A stretch of 64,000 nt of DNA from Vannielia sp. (lineage in GTDB: Bacteria > Pseudomonadota > Alphaproteobacteria > Rhodobacterales > Rhodobacteraceae). Positions within the stretch are counted from its first letter, which is position 1. Each line of letters opens with the position of its first letter. The stretch covers positions 1 through 64,000 of the forward strand of contig NZ_JARGND010000016.1 of assembly GCF_029212645.1 (NCBI RefSeq). Reading direction: 5' to 3'. Both the position numbers and the translations under genes were made by a program. Positions 1 through 9,799 of the stretch are shown piece by piece. Under the pieces are notes generated by a model, which searched no databases, was not told the DNA's origin, and saw nothing but the letters and a program-made list of their open reading frames with translations.

Positions 1-787
1 AGCCGCCCCAATAAAGCCCCATCACCGTGAGATTTTTCACCAGCAGATGGTTGGCGGCGATCTGCGGCACCTCGCCCGAGGCAAAGCCGATGCTGAGCAG
101 GCGCGCTTCAGGGTTGGCGGCGCGAAAGGCGGCGGTAAACAGATCACCCCCGACCGTATCATAAAGCACATCCACCCCGCCAAGCGCCTTGAGGCGCGCG
201 CGCAGATCCGCCTCTTCCCTGGCGTCGATCAGGTGGGTAGCCCCGGCGGCGCGGGCGATTTCGAGCTTGTCGGCACCGCGGGCAACGGCCACCACTTGCG
301 CCCCCATGCGCGCGCCAAGTTCAACCGCCGTGAGGCCAACGCCGCCCGCCGCCCCCGTCACCACCAGCCGCTCGCCGGGGTGCAGCCGGGCGCGATGCTC
401 CAATGCCAGGTGCGAGGTGCCATAAGCAACCTGGAACGCTGCCGCCGCATCAAAGGGCATGGCTTTGGGGAGCTCCACGCAGCGCTCCGCCGCAAAGCAT
501 CCGGCCTCTGCCAGCCCGCCGTGGCCTGCAAACGCGGCCACGCGATCTCCGAGGGCAAGGGATTTTACCCCGTCACCGAGGGCGGTGACGGTTCCGGCCA
601 CTTCCATACCGAGGGTGAAGGGGGCTTCGGGCGTGTCTTGATACTTGCCTTCGATCATCAACATATCGGCGAAGTTGAGCCCGCAGGCCGCAATGCTCAG
701 CGCGACCTCGCCGGCTTTGGGCGTGGGGGCGGGCATGGTGACCAACTCGGGGGCGGCCCCGGAGTGGGTGATGCGATAGGCTTTCAT
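1..787 (-). CDS. NADPH:quinone oxidoreductase / zinc-type alcohol dehydrogenase-like protein, 3' end cut by window edge
   Basis: Reverse-strand reading from ATG at 787: MKAYRITHSGAAPELVTMPAPTPKAGEVALSIAACGLNFADMLMIEGKYQ...VVTGAAGGVGLTAVELGARMGAQVVAVA (MDR Rossmann GxGGVG-type motif). Open at the window edge, so absent from the ORF track. Confidence 0.9.
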   Translation of the reverse strand, partial: MKAYRITHSGAAPELVTMPAPTPKAGEVALSIAACGLNFADMLMIEGKYQDTPEAPFTLGMEVAGTVTALGDGVKSLALGDRVAAFAGHGGLAEAGCFAAERCVELPKAMPFDAAAAFQVAYGTSHLALEHRARLHPGERLVVTGAAGGVGLTAVELGARMGAQVVAVARGADKLEIARAAGATHLIDAREEADLRARLKALGGVDVLYDTVGGDLFTAAFRAANPEARLLSIGFASGEVPQIAANHLLVKNLTVMGLYWGG

Positions 788-851
788 GATGTCTCTCCTT
801 TGGCAGACCGAGGGATATATCCCCGTTTTGCACATCGCAACGCGATTGATC

Positions 852-871
852 TTTGCAAAATGCAATGCAAA
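852..871. promoter_or_regulatory. Candidate operator TTTGCAAA-N4-AATGCAAA upstream of the quinone oxidoreductase gene
   Basis: Sequence tttgcaaaatgcaatgcaaa; includes perfect TTGCA-AAA-TGCAA dyad (853-865). Confidence 0.4.
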
Positions 872-1049
872 TTGCCAAGGTGAGTGGTGGGGCGCATGTT
901 CCCGCAGGGGTTGTGCGCGTAAAAGCGGTAATCCATACTCCATGAAACAATTTTTTCGTGGTAAACAAATTTGTAAATCATTGGAATCTATAAGAATCAT
1001 TAAATATATCACCCGATTGCCCGAAAAAGTGCAGGCCGCGAGGCTGAGT

Positions 1050-1065
1050 TGGCACGAAAGTTGCT
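1050..1065 (+). promoter_or_regulatory. Sigma-54 (RpoN) -24/-12 promoter
   Basis: TGGCAC-GAAAG-TTGCT; GG and GC separated by exactly 10 nt, matching consensus TGGCAC-N5-TTGCW; 34 bp before the XRE gene start. Confidence 0.7.
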
Positions 1066-1099
1066 TATTTAAGGGTGAGACTTAGCCTAGGAGCATTTT

Positions 1100-1489
1100 A
1101 TGAAGCACCCCGTTGATATTCATGTCGGCAAACGCGTCCGTCATCGCCGTTGGATGGTGGGCATGACCCAGCAGCAACTCGCCGAGAAGGTTGGGATCAA
1201 ATTTCAGCAGATCCAGAAATACGAAACCGGGATGAACCGCGTCAGCGCCTCCCGGCTTTGGGACATTGCGAACGCGCTTGAGGTGCCGATCTCGTTTTTC
1301 TTCGAGGGTGTGCGCGAGAAGATGCCCGAGGTGGCGCGGGCCGAAGCCGCCGAAGAGGGGGCAGGCGTGCCGGGCGATATCCTGGGCGACCGCGAGGCGC
1401 TGGAGCTTGTGCGCTCTTACTATGCGATCCCTGAAAGCCAGCGTAAGCGGCTGTTTGATCTGGCGCGCGTGCTGTCTGACGCAAGCTGA
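1100..1489 (+). CDS. XRE/Cro-CI family helix-turn-helix transcriptional regulator
   Basis: GKRVRHRRWMVGMTQQQLAEKVGIKFQQIQKYETGMNRVSASRLWDIANALEVPISFFFEG is a canonical HTH_3 domain. Confidence 0.9.
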   Translation: MKHPVDIHVGKRVRHRRWMVGMTQQQLAEKVGIKFQQIQKYETGMNRVSASRLWDIANALEVPISFFFEGVREKMPEVARAEAAEEGAGVPGDILGDREALELVRSYYAIPESQRKRLFDLARVLSDAS

Positions 1490-1511
1490 GGCACCGCCAT
1501 TTGATGATTTG

Positions 1512-1540
1512 AAAGCGCCTCGGGGACGGGGCGCTTTTTT
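1512..1540 (+). terminator. Rho-independent terminator downstream of XRE gene
   Basis: aaagcgcc-tcggggacgg-ggcgctttttt: GC stem followed by T tract. Confidence 0.8.
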
Positions 1541-1588
1541 GTTGGCGCACATTGCTTTATTCCAGCGGGCAAGCAATAGGAGGCGCCG

Positions 1589-2392
1589 ATGGGCCGGGAT
1601 GCGATCACAGAGACGGAACGTGCGGCGATCCGCACCTGCGGGGCCGAAATGGCCGAGGCCGCTCGCGCGGCGATCCTGCCCCACTTTCGCCAGCCTCTGG
1701 TGCCTGAAAACAAGGACGGGCAGGGCGGATTTGATCCGGTCACACTGGCCGACCGGGCCGCAGAGCAGGCGATCCGCGAGGTGCTGGCGCAGCGGCGGCC
1801 CGAAGATGGCATCATCGGTGAGGAATATGGCCGCACGCCCGGAACGTCGGGGCTGGATTGGATCATTGATCCGATTGACGGCACCCGCGCCTTCATTTCC
1901 GGCAGCACCAGCTGGGGTGTTTTGATCGCGCTGGCCGATGAGAACGGTCCGTTTTATGGGATAATTGACCAGCCCTATATTGCAGAGCGGTTTGAAGGCG
2001 GGCTGGGCGTGGCGGCGCTGACCGGGCCGCGCGGGCAGACCCCGCTGAAGGTGCGGGATGTGGTTGATCTGGCGGAGGCGACGCTGTTCACAACCTTCCC
2101 GGAGGTGGGCACCGAGGCGGACGGGGCGGCGTTTCGCCGGGTCAGCCAGCAGGTGAGGCTCACCCGCTACGGGCTAGATTGCTATGCCTATGCGCTGCTT
2201 GCGCTGGGCCAGATTGATCTGGTGATCGAGGCGCAGTTGCAAAGCTATGACATCGCCGCACCCATCGCGGTGATCGAAGCCGCAGGCGGGGTAGTGACGG
2301 ATTGGGAGGGCGGCCCGGTGCATGAAGGCGGGCGGGCGCTGGCAGCGGCAACGCCAGAGTTGCATCGCGCCGCGATGGAGCTTCTTGCGTGA
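1589..2392 (+). CDS. hisN: Inositol monophosphatase family protein, histidinol-phosphatase-like (HisN)
   Basis: Motifs FDPVTLADRAAEQAIREVL, IIGEEYG, WIIDPIDGTRAFISGSTSWGVLIAL. Confidence 0.8.
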   Translation: MGRDAITETERAAIRTCGAEMAEAARAAILPHFRQPLVPENKDGQGGFDPVTLADRAAEQAIREVLAQRRPEDGIIGEEYGRTPGTSGLDWIIDPIDGTRAFISGSTSWGVLIALADENGPFYGIIDQPYIAERFEGGLGVAALTGPRGQTPLKVRDVVDLAEATLFTTFPEVGTEADGAAFRRVSQQVRLTRYGLDCYAYALLALGQIDLVIEAQLQSYDIAAPIAVIEAAGGVVTDWEGGPVHEGGRALAAATPELHRAAMELLA

Positions 2393-3732
2393 GTGATCTG
2401 CTGATCCGCGGCGGCCATGTGCTGACGATGGATGACCAGGCCCGCGAACATGGCGCAGCGGATATTCGTGTTTCGGGCGGGGTGATCACCGAGGTCGGGC
2501 AGGGGCTTTCGCCCGAGGGGGCCGAGGTGATCGCCGCAGAGGGCTGCCTTGTCACGCCGGGTTTGGTGAACACCCATCATCATATGTTTCAATCGTTGAC
2601 CCGCGCGGTGCCCGCCGGGCAGGATGCGCTGCTGTTTGGCTGGCTTCAAACGCTTTACCCCATCTGGGCGCGGATGACGCCACAGGATATTCGCCTGTCG
2701 GCAACGCTGGCCTGCACTGAGCTTGCGCTCTCGGGCTGCACGATGAGCTCGGACCATCTATACCTGTTCCCGAACGGCGCGAAGCTGGAAGACAGCATTG
2801 AGGGCGCGGGCGAGGTTGGAATCCGTTTTCTGGCGACGCGTGGGGCAATGTCGATCGGGGAGAGCGATGGTGGGTTGCCGCCCGATAGTCTTGTGGAAGA
2901 CGAGGCGTCGATTCTGGCCGATTGCGAGCGGCTGGTTGATGGCTTTCACGACGCCGGGCCAGACGCGATGGTGCAGGTTGGCATTGCCCCATGCTCGCCG
3001 TTCTCGGTGAGCCGGGAGTTGATGCGCGATGCGGCGTTGCTGGCGCGCGAAAAGGGTGTGCGGCTGCATACCCATCTGGCGGAAAACGCGGAAGACATCG
3101 CCTACTCACAGGAAAACTTCGGCTGCCGCCCCGGCCAATATGCCCAAGATCTGGGCTGGGTCGGAGATGACGTGTGGCATGCCCATTGTGTGAAGCTGGA
3201 CGGCGATGAGATTGATCTGTTTGCGCGCACCAAAACCGGCGTGGCCCATTGCCCCTGCTCCAATTGCAGGCTCGGCTCGGGCATTGCGCCAGTGCGCACG
3301 CTGGTTGATGCGGGTGTGCCAGTGGGGCTGGGGGTGGATGGATCGGCCTCCAACGATGCGGGCAATCTGGTGGATGAGGCCCGCCAGGCGCTGCTGATGG
3401 CACGGGTGCGTAACGGGGCCGATGCGATGAGCGCCCGTGAAGCGCTGCGGATTGCCACGCGGGGCGGCGCCGAGGTGCTGGGGCGCGGCGATCATCTGGG
3501 CCAGATCGCGCCGGGGTTTCGCGCCGATCTCGCGCTGTGGGACATGACGGCCATCGAGGCGGCGGGCAATTGGGACCGCGCCGCGCTGCTGCTCGCGGGG
3601 CCGCGCCGGGTGCGCGATTTGTTCGTTGAAGGGCGGTCTGTTGTGCGCGAGGGGCAGATGGTGGCAGTTGATGTAAACGCTTTGGCCGCGAAGGCGGCAG
3701 AGGCAACGGTGCGGCTGGCAAGGCGTGACTGA
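2389..3732 (+). CDS. Amidohydrolase, 8-oxoguanine deaminase / AtzB-like
   Basis: HHHMFQSLTRAVP metal-binding motif, LHTHLAEN, AHCPCSNCRLGSGIAPV; GTG start overlapping the preceding stop. Confidence 0.85.
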   Translation: MSDLLIRGGHVLTMDDQAREHGAADIRVSGGVITEVGQGLSPEGAEVIAAEGCLVTPGLVNTHHHMFQSLTRAVPAGQDALLFGWLQTLYPIWARMTPQDIRLSATLACTELALSGCTMSSDHLYLFPNGAKLEDSIEGAGEVGIRFLATRGAMSIGESDGGLPPDSLVEDEASILADCERLVDGFHDAGPDAMVQVGIAPCSPFSVSRELMRDAALLAREKGVRLHTHLAENAEDIAYSQENFGCRPGQYAQDLGWVGDDVWHAHCVKLDGDEIDLFARTKTGVAHCPCSNCRLGSGIAPVRTLVDAGVPVGLGVDGSASNDAGNLVDEARQALLMARVRNGADAMSAREALRIATRGGAEVLGRGDHLGQIAPGFRADLALWDMTAIEAAGNWDRAALLLAGPRRVRDLFVEGRSVVREGQMVAVDVNALAAKAAEATVRLARRD

Positions 3733-3749
3733 ACGGGGTGACTGGATAA

Positions 3750-3781
3750 GCCATGGCCCGCCGAAACCGACGGGCCATGGC
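3750..3781 (+). terminator. Hairpin downstream of amidohydrolase gene
   Basis: Perfect 11-bp arms GCCATGGCCCG...CGGGCCATGGC with 10-nt loop; followed by aggttttgg. Confidence 0.6.
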
Positions 3782-3844
3782 AGGTTTTGGTTGACCCTGC
3801 GTCAGTTTCGCCGCTTTCATGGCGCACCGAGCGGGAGGCTTGCA

Positions 3845-4276
3845 ATGAAACACCTGTTTATCGCCGCGCTACTGGGGATGCTGTGCAGCGCCCCGGTCAT
3901 GGCGGCATCGGAGCTTGAAGCGCAGTTCGCAAAGGCCCTCAATGATTACCGCGCAAGCAAGGGGCGGGCGGCTTTGAGTGCTTCTCCCAAGTTGATGCGC
4001 GCCGCGCAGTCGCACGCCACGGATATGGCGCGGCACGGCTATTTCTCGCACAAGGGGCGCGATGGGTCATCCAGCAACGTGCGGATCAAACGGCAGGGCT
4101 GCTCGGGCAGAACGGCGGAAAATATCGCCGGGGGCTATTCATCCCCCAGCGCGTTGATGCGGGGGTGGATGGGCTCAAAACAGCATAAATCCAACATGTT
4201 GCGCAGTGACGTTCACCATTTTGGCATTGCACGGGCAGGGGATATCTGGGTGCTGGTTTTGGCGGGAAAGTGCTGA
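3845..4276 (+). CDS. CAP (SCP/PR-1) domain secreted protein
   Basis: Internal ATG gives signal peptide MKHLFIAALLGMLCSAPVMA; then LNDYRASKGRAALSASPKLMRAAQSHATDMARHGYFSHKGRDGSS, typical CAP domain. Confidence 0.85.
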   Translation: MKHLFIAALLGMLCSAPVMAASELEAQFAKALNDYRASKGRAALSASPKLMRAAQSHATDMARHGYFSHKGRDGSSSNVRIKRQGCSGRTAENIAGGYSSPSALMRGWMGSKQHKSNMLRSDVHHFGIARAGDIWVLVLAGKC

Positions 4277-4492
4277 GGGCAGGTGTGCCTGGCCTCTGCG
4301 TGGCACTGGCGGGCTGAACGATTGCGCCAAGGGGACTTTGCGCCAACGGTTTCGGTGGCCTCGTAGAGCCGCGCCGACGACATGGTGGTGCGCGGATACA
4401 TCAGCCACCGGGGGCGTGACGGGCGCGGCACGGCGGGAAGGTCTTGGGGGCTGCTGATGGCCGAGTCGGTGCCTTGCCCGCAGGCGCAAGGC

Positions 4493-5821
4493 CTAGCGGC
4501 GGTTGACGCCCGCAACCCACACGGCCTTCACCGCGCGGTCATCGCCCATCATCATGGTGGGAAAGAGCGCTTCCCAGATGTCTTCGGCGCGGGCGGCGCG
4601 CTGGGCGATGGCGGGGGTTGAGGCGAGGTTGAGGGCGATCACATCGGCGGCGGTGCCGGGCTCGAGCGTGCCGATCTCGCCCTCCATCCGCAGCGCCTTG
4701 GCCGCACCGGCGGTGGCGAGCCACAACAGGTGCGCGGGGTGCAGCGGGGCGCCATTGAGCTGGCTCATTTCGTAGGCCGAGGCCATGGAGCGCAGCATGG
4801 AAAAAGAGGAGCCGCCGCCGGTATCGGTGGCCAGCCCGATGGGGATACGCTGATGGGCCAGGCCCATCGCATCAAACACGCCGGAGCCGATGAAGGTGTT
4901 GGAGGTGGGGCAATGCACCACCGCCGAGCCGCTTTCAGCCAGCCGCGCCCGCTCCCGCGCGGTGAGGTGGATGGCATGGCCAAACAGCGCACCGGGGCCA
5001 ACGAGGCCAAAGCGCTCATAAACGGCGAGGTAGTCTTCATCCTTGGGGAAGAGATCGGCCACCCAAGCCAGCTCTTCGATCTGTTCGGAGAGGTGGGTTT
5101 GCATCGGGCAATCAGGGTGTTCGGCCCAGAGCGCACCCATCACCTCAAGCTGTTCGGGGGTTGAGGTGGGGGCAAAGCGCGGGGTGATCGCATAGCGGGC
5201 GCGCCCCTGACGATGCCAGCCTTTGATCAGTGCGGCACTTTCATCATAGGCGCGTTGGGGGGTGTCGAGCAGATCAGGCGGGCCGTTGCGGTCCATCGCG
5301 ACCTTGCCAGCAACCACGGCCATTCCGCGCGCCTGGGCGGCCTGAAACAGCGCTGTCACGCTTTCGGGGTGCGAGGTGCAAAAGCTGGAGAGCGAGGTGG
5401 TGCCATGGGCCAGCGCCAGATCAAGGTGCCGCCCGGCGATGGTGGCGGCATAGACCGGATCGCCAAAGCGGCACTCCTCGGGGAAGGTATAGCCATTCAG
5501 CCAATCAATCAGCCGCTTGCCCCATGAGGCGATGATCCCGGTTTGCGGGGTGTGGCAATGCGCGTCGATGAAGCCCGGCAGCAGCAGCGCGGCGCCATAA
5601 TCAACCCGCCGGGCAGATGGGTACGCCTGGGTCAGCTGCGAGGCTGGCCCGATCTCTACAATTCGGCCACCGCGCAGCAGGATGCCGCCGCGTGACAGGT
5701 GGCGGGCCGCGCTTTCGGGGGGCGATGTGAAGGGATCGGCGGTGAAGTCGACGATCTGCCCCAAGAGCAGGGTCTCGGGCCCGTGGGCAGGCGCGGGCGC
5801 GGGGGGCTTGGCGGATGACAT
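4493..5821 (-). CDS. guaD: Guanine deaminase
   Basis: LLPGFIDAHCHTPQTGIIASWGKRLIDWLNGYTFPEE, MQTHLSEQIEE, LFGHAIHL, HCPTSNTFIGSGVFD are characteristic of guanine deaminase. Confidence 0.92.
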   Translation of the reverse strand: MSSAKPPAPAPAHGPETLLLGQIVDFTADPFTSPPESAARHLSRGGILLRGGRIVEIGPASQLTQAYPSARRVDYGAALLLPGFIDAHCHTPQTGIIASWGKRLIDWLNGYTFPEECRFGDPVYAATIAGRHLDLALAHGTTSLSSFCTSHPESVTALFQAAQARGMAVVAGKVAMDRNGPPDLLDTPQRAYDESAALIKGWHRQGRARYAITPRFAPTSTPEQLEVMGALWAEHPDCPMQTHLSEQIEELAWVADLFPKDEDYLAVYERFGLVGPGALFGHAIHLTARERARLAESGSAVVHCPTSNTFIGSGVFDAMGLAHQRIPIGLATDTGGGSSFSMLRSMASAYEMSQLNGAPLHPAHLLWLATAGAAKALRMEGEIGTLEPGTAADVIALNLASTPAIAQRAARAEDIWEALFPTMMMGDDRAVKAVWVAGVNRR

Positions 5822-5999
5822 GGGAGAACCCTAAGCCCCCGCTCGGCTTGGGTAAATGCCTCGATTGCACCGGGCGTGCCGAAGCCGCGAAAAATTCACG
5901 CCCGATGCACGTTGCGAGGGCCTTTCTGCACTGCCGCGTCTTGCGCCGGACAGGGCGATCAATATGGTATGCGCAACTCCCAGCCCAAAGGATGGCCCG

Positions 6000-7415
6000 A
6001 TGAGCGAACACGACAGCACCGAAGACGCCGTCGCGGCAGAAGCCGAGGCCAAGGATGAGGCAGAGGCGCAGGGCTATTCGCTGGAAGCGCCCTTCGTGCA
6101 AGCCGTGCTGGAAGCGGTGTTTGCCGATGATCTGGCCGCCCTGACCGAGCTGCTAGATCCGCTCCACCCCGCCGACATCGCCGACCTTCTGGAGCAGATG
6201 AGCGCCGGGCAAAGGCGCGAGTTGCTCTACCTTTGGGGCGAAAACATCGACGGTGAGATCCTATCGGAGCTTGATGAGGGGCTGCGGGAAGACATTATCG
6301 CCGCGCTGCCGCAATCGGTGCTGACAGAGGCCGTGCGCGACCTTGAAAGCGACGATGTTGTTGACCTTGTTGAATACCTTGAGGAGGAGCAGCAGGAGGC
6401 GATCCTTGACGCGCTTGATGCCTCTGACAGGGCGGCGGTGGAAGAGGCGCTCAGCTACCCAGACGATTCTGCCGGGCGGCTTATGCAGCGCGAGGTTGTC
6501 CGGGCGCCCGAGCATTGGGATGTGGGCCAGTGCATTGATTTCATGCGCGCCGAGGGGCAGGAGCTGCCGGAGCAGTTTTACCATGTGGTGCTGGTGGACC
6601 CGAGGATGAAGCCCACCGGCTATGTGACCCTTGGCAAGCTGCTTGGCTCGCCGCGAGCGGTGAAGCTGGTTGATATCATCGAAGACAGCTTTCGCACCGT
6701 GCCTGTGGATCAGGACGAGGAAGAGGTGGCCTATGCCTTCAACCAGTATCACCTGATCTCGGTGCCGGTGGTGGATACCAATGGTCGTCTGGTGGGGATC
6801 ATCACCATTGATGACGCCATGTCGGTGCTCGATGAAGAACATGAGGAAGACATTTTGCGCCTTGCCGGGGTGGGCGAAAGCCGGCTTTCGGATACCGCGT
6901 GGGAGGCGACAAAGCGGCGCTTCCCGTGGCTGGCGGTCAACCTGGTGACGGCGATCCTCGCCAGCCTTGTGATCGGCCAGTTCGAGGCTGTCATCGCGCA
7001 ATTGGTGGCGCTGGCGGTGCTCATGCCCATCGTCGCCTCGATGGGTGGAAACGCAGGCACGCAGGCGCTGACAGTGGCGGTGCGCGCGATTGCCACCAAA
7101 GACCTCACCGGCTCGAACATGTGGCGGGTGGTGCGCCGGGAATTGGGCGTGGGGGTGATCAACGGGCTGGTCTTTGCGGTGATGATGGGGCTTGTCGGCT
7201 GGGCGTGGTTTGGCACGCCGATGCTGGGCGTGGTGCTGGCGCTGGCAATGGTGATCAACCTTGTGGTGGCCGGTCTGGCCGGAATCCTCGTGCCGGTGGT
7301 GCTGGAACGGATGAACGTTGACCCGGCGCTTGCCTCTGGCGCCTTCGTGACAACGGTAACGGATGTTGTTGGTTTCTTTGCCTTTCTCGGGTTGGCGACG
7401 ATGTTGCTGTTATGA
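6000..7415 (+). CDS. mgtE: Magnesium transporter MgtE
   Basis: MgtE N-domain (LTELLDPLHPADIADLLEQM), CBS pair, and TM domain with MPIVASMGGNAGTQALTVAVRAIA. Internal ATG at 6000 preferred over 5856. Confidence 0.95.
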   Translation: MSEHDSTEDAVAAEAEAKDEAEAQGYSLEAPFVQAVLEAVFADDLAALTELLDPLHPADIADLLEQMSAGQRRELLYLWGENIDGEILSELDEGLREDIIAALPQSVLTEAVRDLESDDVVDLVEYLEEEQQEAILDALDASDRAAVEEALSYPDDSAGRLMQREVVRAPEHWDVGQCIDFMRAEGQELPEQFYHVVLVDPRMKPTGYVTLGKLLGSPRAVKLVDIIEDSFRTVPVDQDEEEVAYAFNQYHLISVPVVDTNGRLVGIITIDDAMSVLDEEHEEDILRLAGVGESRLSDTAWEATKRRFPWLAVNLVTAILASLVIGQFEAVIAQLVALAVLMPIVASMGGNAGTQALTVAVRAIATKDLTGSNMWRVVRRELGVGVINGLVFAVMMGLVGWAWFGTPMLGVVLALAMVINLVVAGLAGILVPVVLERMNVDPALASGAFVTTVTDVVGFFAFLGLATMLLL

Positions 7416-7963
7416 GTTTGGCGGACGAAAAGCGCGCGGCGCGCAAGGCGGCGCTGGAGCGGCGTGCGGCGGCCCATGCGGCGGGGGCCGCCGGGGCTGC
7501 CGGGCACCTATCAGAGGTGCTGGCGGGGTATCGCGGGGTGCCACTGGCAGGCTACATGTCGATGCGCGACGAAATTGACCCGACCCCAGCCCTGGAGGAG
7601 GCCGCCGCGCATGGCCCTGTGGGGCTGCCCTGCATCGCGGAAAAAGCCGCTCCGCTGGTGTTTCGGCTGTGGGAGCCGGGCGACGAACTTGTGCCGGGGC
7701 CGTTCAAGACCATGGAACCGCGGGGCAACGAGATGCGCCCCGAAATCCTGATTGTACCGCTGGTCGCCTTCACCCGGCAAGGGTCGCGGCTGGGCTATGG
7801 CGGCGGGTTTTATGACCGCACGCTTGCAGCATTGCGTGCCCAGGGGCCGGTGCTGGCGGTGGGCTTTGCCTATGGTGCGCAAGAGGCCGAGAGCCTGCCG
7901 CTGGAGCCAACCGATCAACCGCTTGATATGATCGTCACTGAGCGTGAGGTGATCGCGCTATAG
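7412..7963 (+). CDS. 5-formyltetrahydrofolate cyclo-ligase
   Basis: [30 protein letters not shown] motif; ATGA overlap with mgtE. Confidence 0.93.
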   Translation: MSLADEKRAARKAALERRAAAHAAGAAGAAGHLSEVLAGYRGVPLAGYMSMRDEIDPTPALEEAAAHGPVGLPCIAEKAAPLVFRLWEPGDELVPGPFKTMEPRGNEMRPEILIVPLVAFTRQGSRLGYGGGFYDRTLAALRAQGPVLAVGFAYGAQEAESLPLEPTDQPLDMIVTEREVIAL

Positions 7964-8048
7964 GGCTGGCGCGGGTTTGTCGCGCTCTGGATTGCGGCGG
8001 CGGGCGCTTGCGTTTACCGATGGGGCCAAACCAATTGGAGAGCGGATC

Positions 8049-9452
8049 ATGATCCCGGTCAGAGGCGTAGAAGGCAAGGTAATGGCGGTGCTCGGGCTGG
8101 GGCGGTCTGGCCTGGCGGCGGCGCATGCGTTGCACGCGGGCGGGGCAGAGGTGATTGGCTGGGACGATGGCGAGGGCGGCCGCGCAAGGGCCGAAGAGGC
8201 CGGGGTTGAATTGCGTGACCTGACCCGCGCCGATGCGTTTTCAGGGGTGGATTGCCTCATCACCTCCCCCGGCATCCCGCATCTTTACCCGGCGCCGCAC
8301 CCGGCGATTGCGGCGGCCCTTGTGGCGGGGGTGCCGGTAGATAATGACATTGGCCTCTTCTTTCGCTCTTTCGCCACGCCCGAATGGGATGAGTTTGACG
8401 TGATCCCAAAGGTTGTGGCGGTGACGGGATCGAACGGAAAATCGACCACGTCCGCGCTGATCCATCATATCCTCACCGAGTTTGGGCGTCCCGTGCAACT
8501 GGCCGGAAACATCGGGCGCGGGGTGCTGGATATTGATCCGCCGCAGGACGGTGGCGTGGTGGTGCTGGAGCTTTCGAGCTACCAGACCGATCTGGCGCGG
8601 GCGCTCACCCCGGACATCGCCATTTTCACCAACCTCACTCCGGATCATCTGGATCGCCACGGTGGTGTGGGGGGCTATTTTGCCGCCAAGCGCAGGCTCT
8701 TTGCCGAAGGCGGGCCGGATCGTGCGGTGATTGGCGTGGATGAGCCGGAGGGGCGGTTCCTTGCCGGGCAGATGGCCGAGGCACCGAGCGATGATCGGGT
8801 GATCCGGGTGAGTGCGGCGGGCAAGCTGAGTGGCGGCGGCTGGAACGTTTTTGCGCGCAAGGGTTTTCTGGCGGAAACGCGCAAGGGGCGGCAGGTTGCC
8901 TCGATTGATCTGCGCGGCATTCCGGGCCTGCCGGGCGCGCATAACCACCAGAACGCCTGCGCCGCCTATGCTGCCTGCCGCTCGCTGGGGCTGGCCCCGC
9001 GCGAGATTGAGGCGGCGTTTCACAGCTTTGAGGGCCTTCCGCACCGTTCGCAGCGGATTGCCGAGGCCGATGGGGTGGCCTGGGTCAACGACAGCAAGGC
9101 CACCAATGTAGATAGCGCGGTGAAGGCGCTTTTGGCCTTTGATCGCATCCGCTGGATTTGCGGCGGGCTGGAAAAGGAAGGCGGGCTGGAGGGGCTGGCT
9201 GCGGGCCTTGGCCATGTGGTCAAAGCCTATGTGATCGGGCGCGAGGCGGCAGGCTTTGCCATGCGGCTTGGCCCGCAGGTAGAGGCCGAAGTGTGCGAAA
9301 CGATGGAGCGGGCGGTGGCGCGCGCGTACGCAGAAGCGCAGCCGGGCGAGGTGGTGCTTTTGGCACCCGCGGCGGCGAGTTTTGATCAATACGACAGCTT
9401 CGAAAAGCGCGGTGAGGATTTCGCCGCAAGGGTGCGGGACACATTGTCGTGA
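8049..9452 (+). CDS. murD: UDP-N-acetylmuramoyl-L-alanine--D-glutamate ligase MurD
   Basis: [64 protein letters not shown]; internal start [25 protein letters not shown]. Confidence 0.95.
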   Translation: MIPVRGVEGKVMAVLGLGRSGLAAAHALHAGGAEVIGWDDGEGGRARAEEAGVELRDLTRADAFSGVDCLITSPGIPHLYPAPHPAIAAALVAGVPVDNDIGLFFRSFATPEWDEFDVIPKVVAVTGSNGKSTTSALIHHILTEFGRPVQLAGNIGRGVLDIDPPQDGGVVVLELSSYQTDLARALTPDIAIFTNLTPDHLDRHGGVGGYFAAKRRLFAEGGPDRAVIGVDEPEGRFLAGQMAEAPSDDRVIRVSAAGKLSGGGWNVFARKGFLAETRKGRQVASIDLRGIPGLPGAHNHQNACAAYAACRSLGLAPREIEAAFHSFEGLPHRSQRIAEADGVAWVNDSKATNVDSAVKALLAFDRIRWICGGLEKEGGLEGLAAGLGHVVKAYVIGREAAGFAMRLGPQVEAEVCETMERAVARAYAEAQPGEVVLLAPAAASFDQYDSFEKRGEDFAARVRDTLS

Positions 9453-9604
9453 TCTCCCTTAGGTTGCCGTCGCGTCGCTATTGACCTTGTGCGCGGATGC
9501 GAGGCGTGGGCCGGCTAAAGCCCGCCGATCTGCTGTGCAAAACCCCGCTGAGCCAGCTTTTCTGGCCTCTGATAGCCCTGATGGCAACATCTAATACCAG
9601 GACT

Positions 9605-9637
9605 AACGCATTGTAAAAACAGGTTTTTTATCGCGTT
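9605..9637. promoter_or_regulatory. Long imperfect palindrome upstream of the adhesin gene
   Basis: AACGC-attg-TAAAAAC-AG-GTTTTTTA-tc-GCGTT in the 347-bp murD/adhesin gap. Confidence 0.4.
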
Positions 9638-9799
9638 GCGGAATGGGGGCGGGAATGCGGCAAGTTTCCGCTTCCAAAAAACGAATCATCCTATATACAC
9701 TGGCAGGTGGAGTGGTGTGAGCTGCCTGAACACCAAGATGTTGGGTGGCTATCAATATATAAGAAGGCACGAATTGTAGGTGCCGGGTGTTAGTGTGGG

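Noticed and set aside
47-883. 278-aa plus-strand ORF
   Set aside because: Antisense of the clear quinone oxidoreductase coding frame on the minus strand.
2552-3853. 433-aa minus-strand ORF
   Set aside because: Antisense to the amidohydrolase; Pro/Arg-rich shadow composition.
4471-4492. GCCTTGC...GCAAGGC hairpin after guaD
   Set aside because: Stem is plausible but no U tract on the minus strand; not called as terminator.
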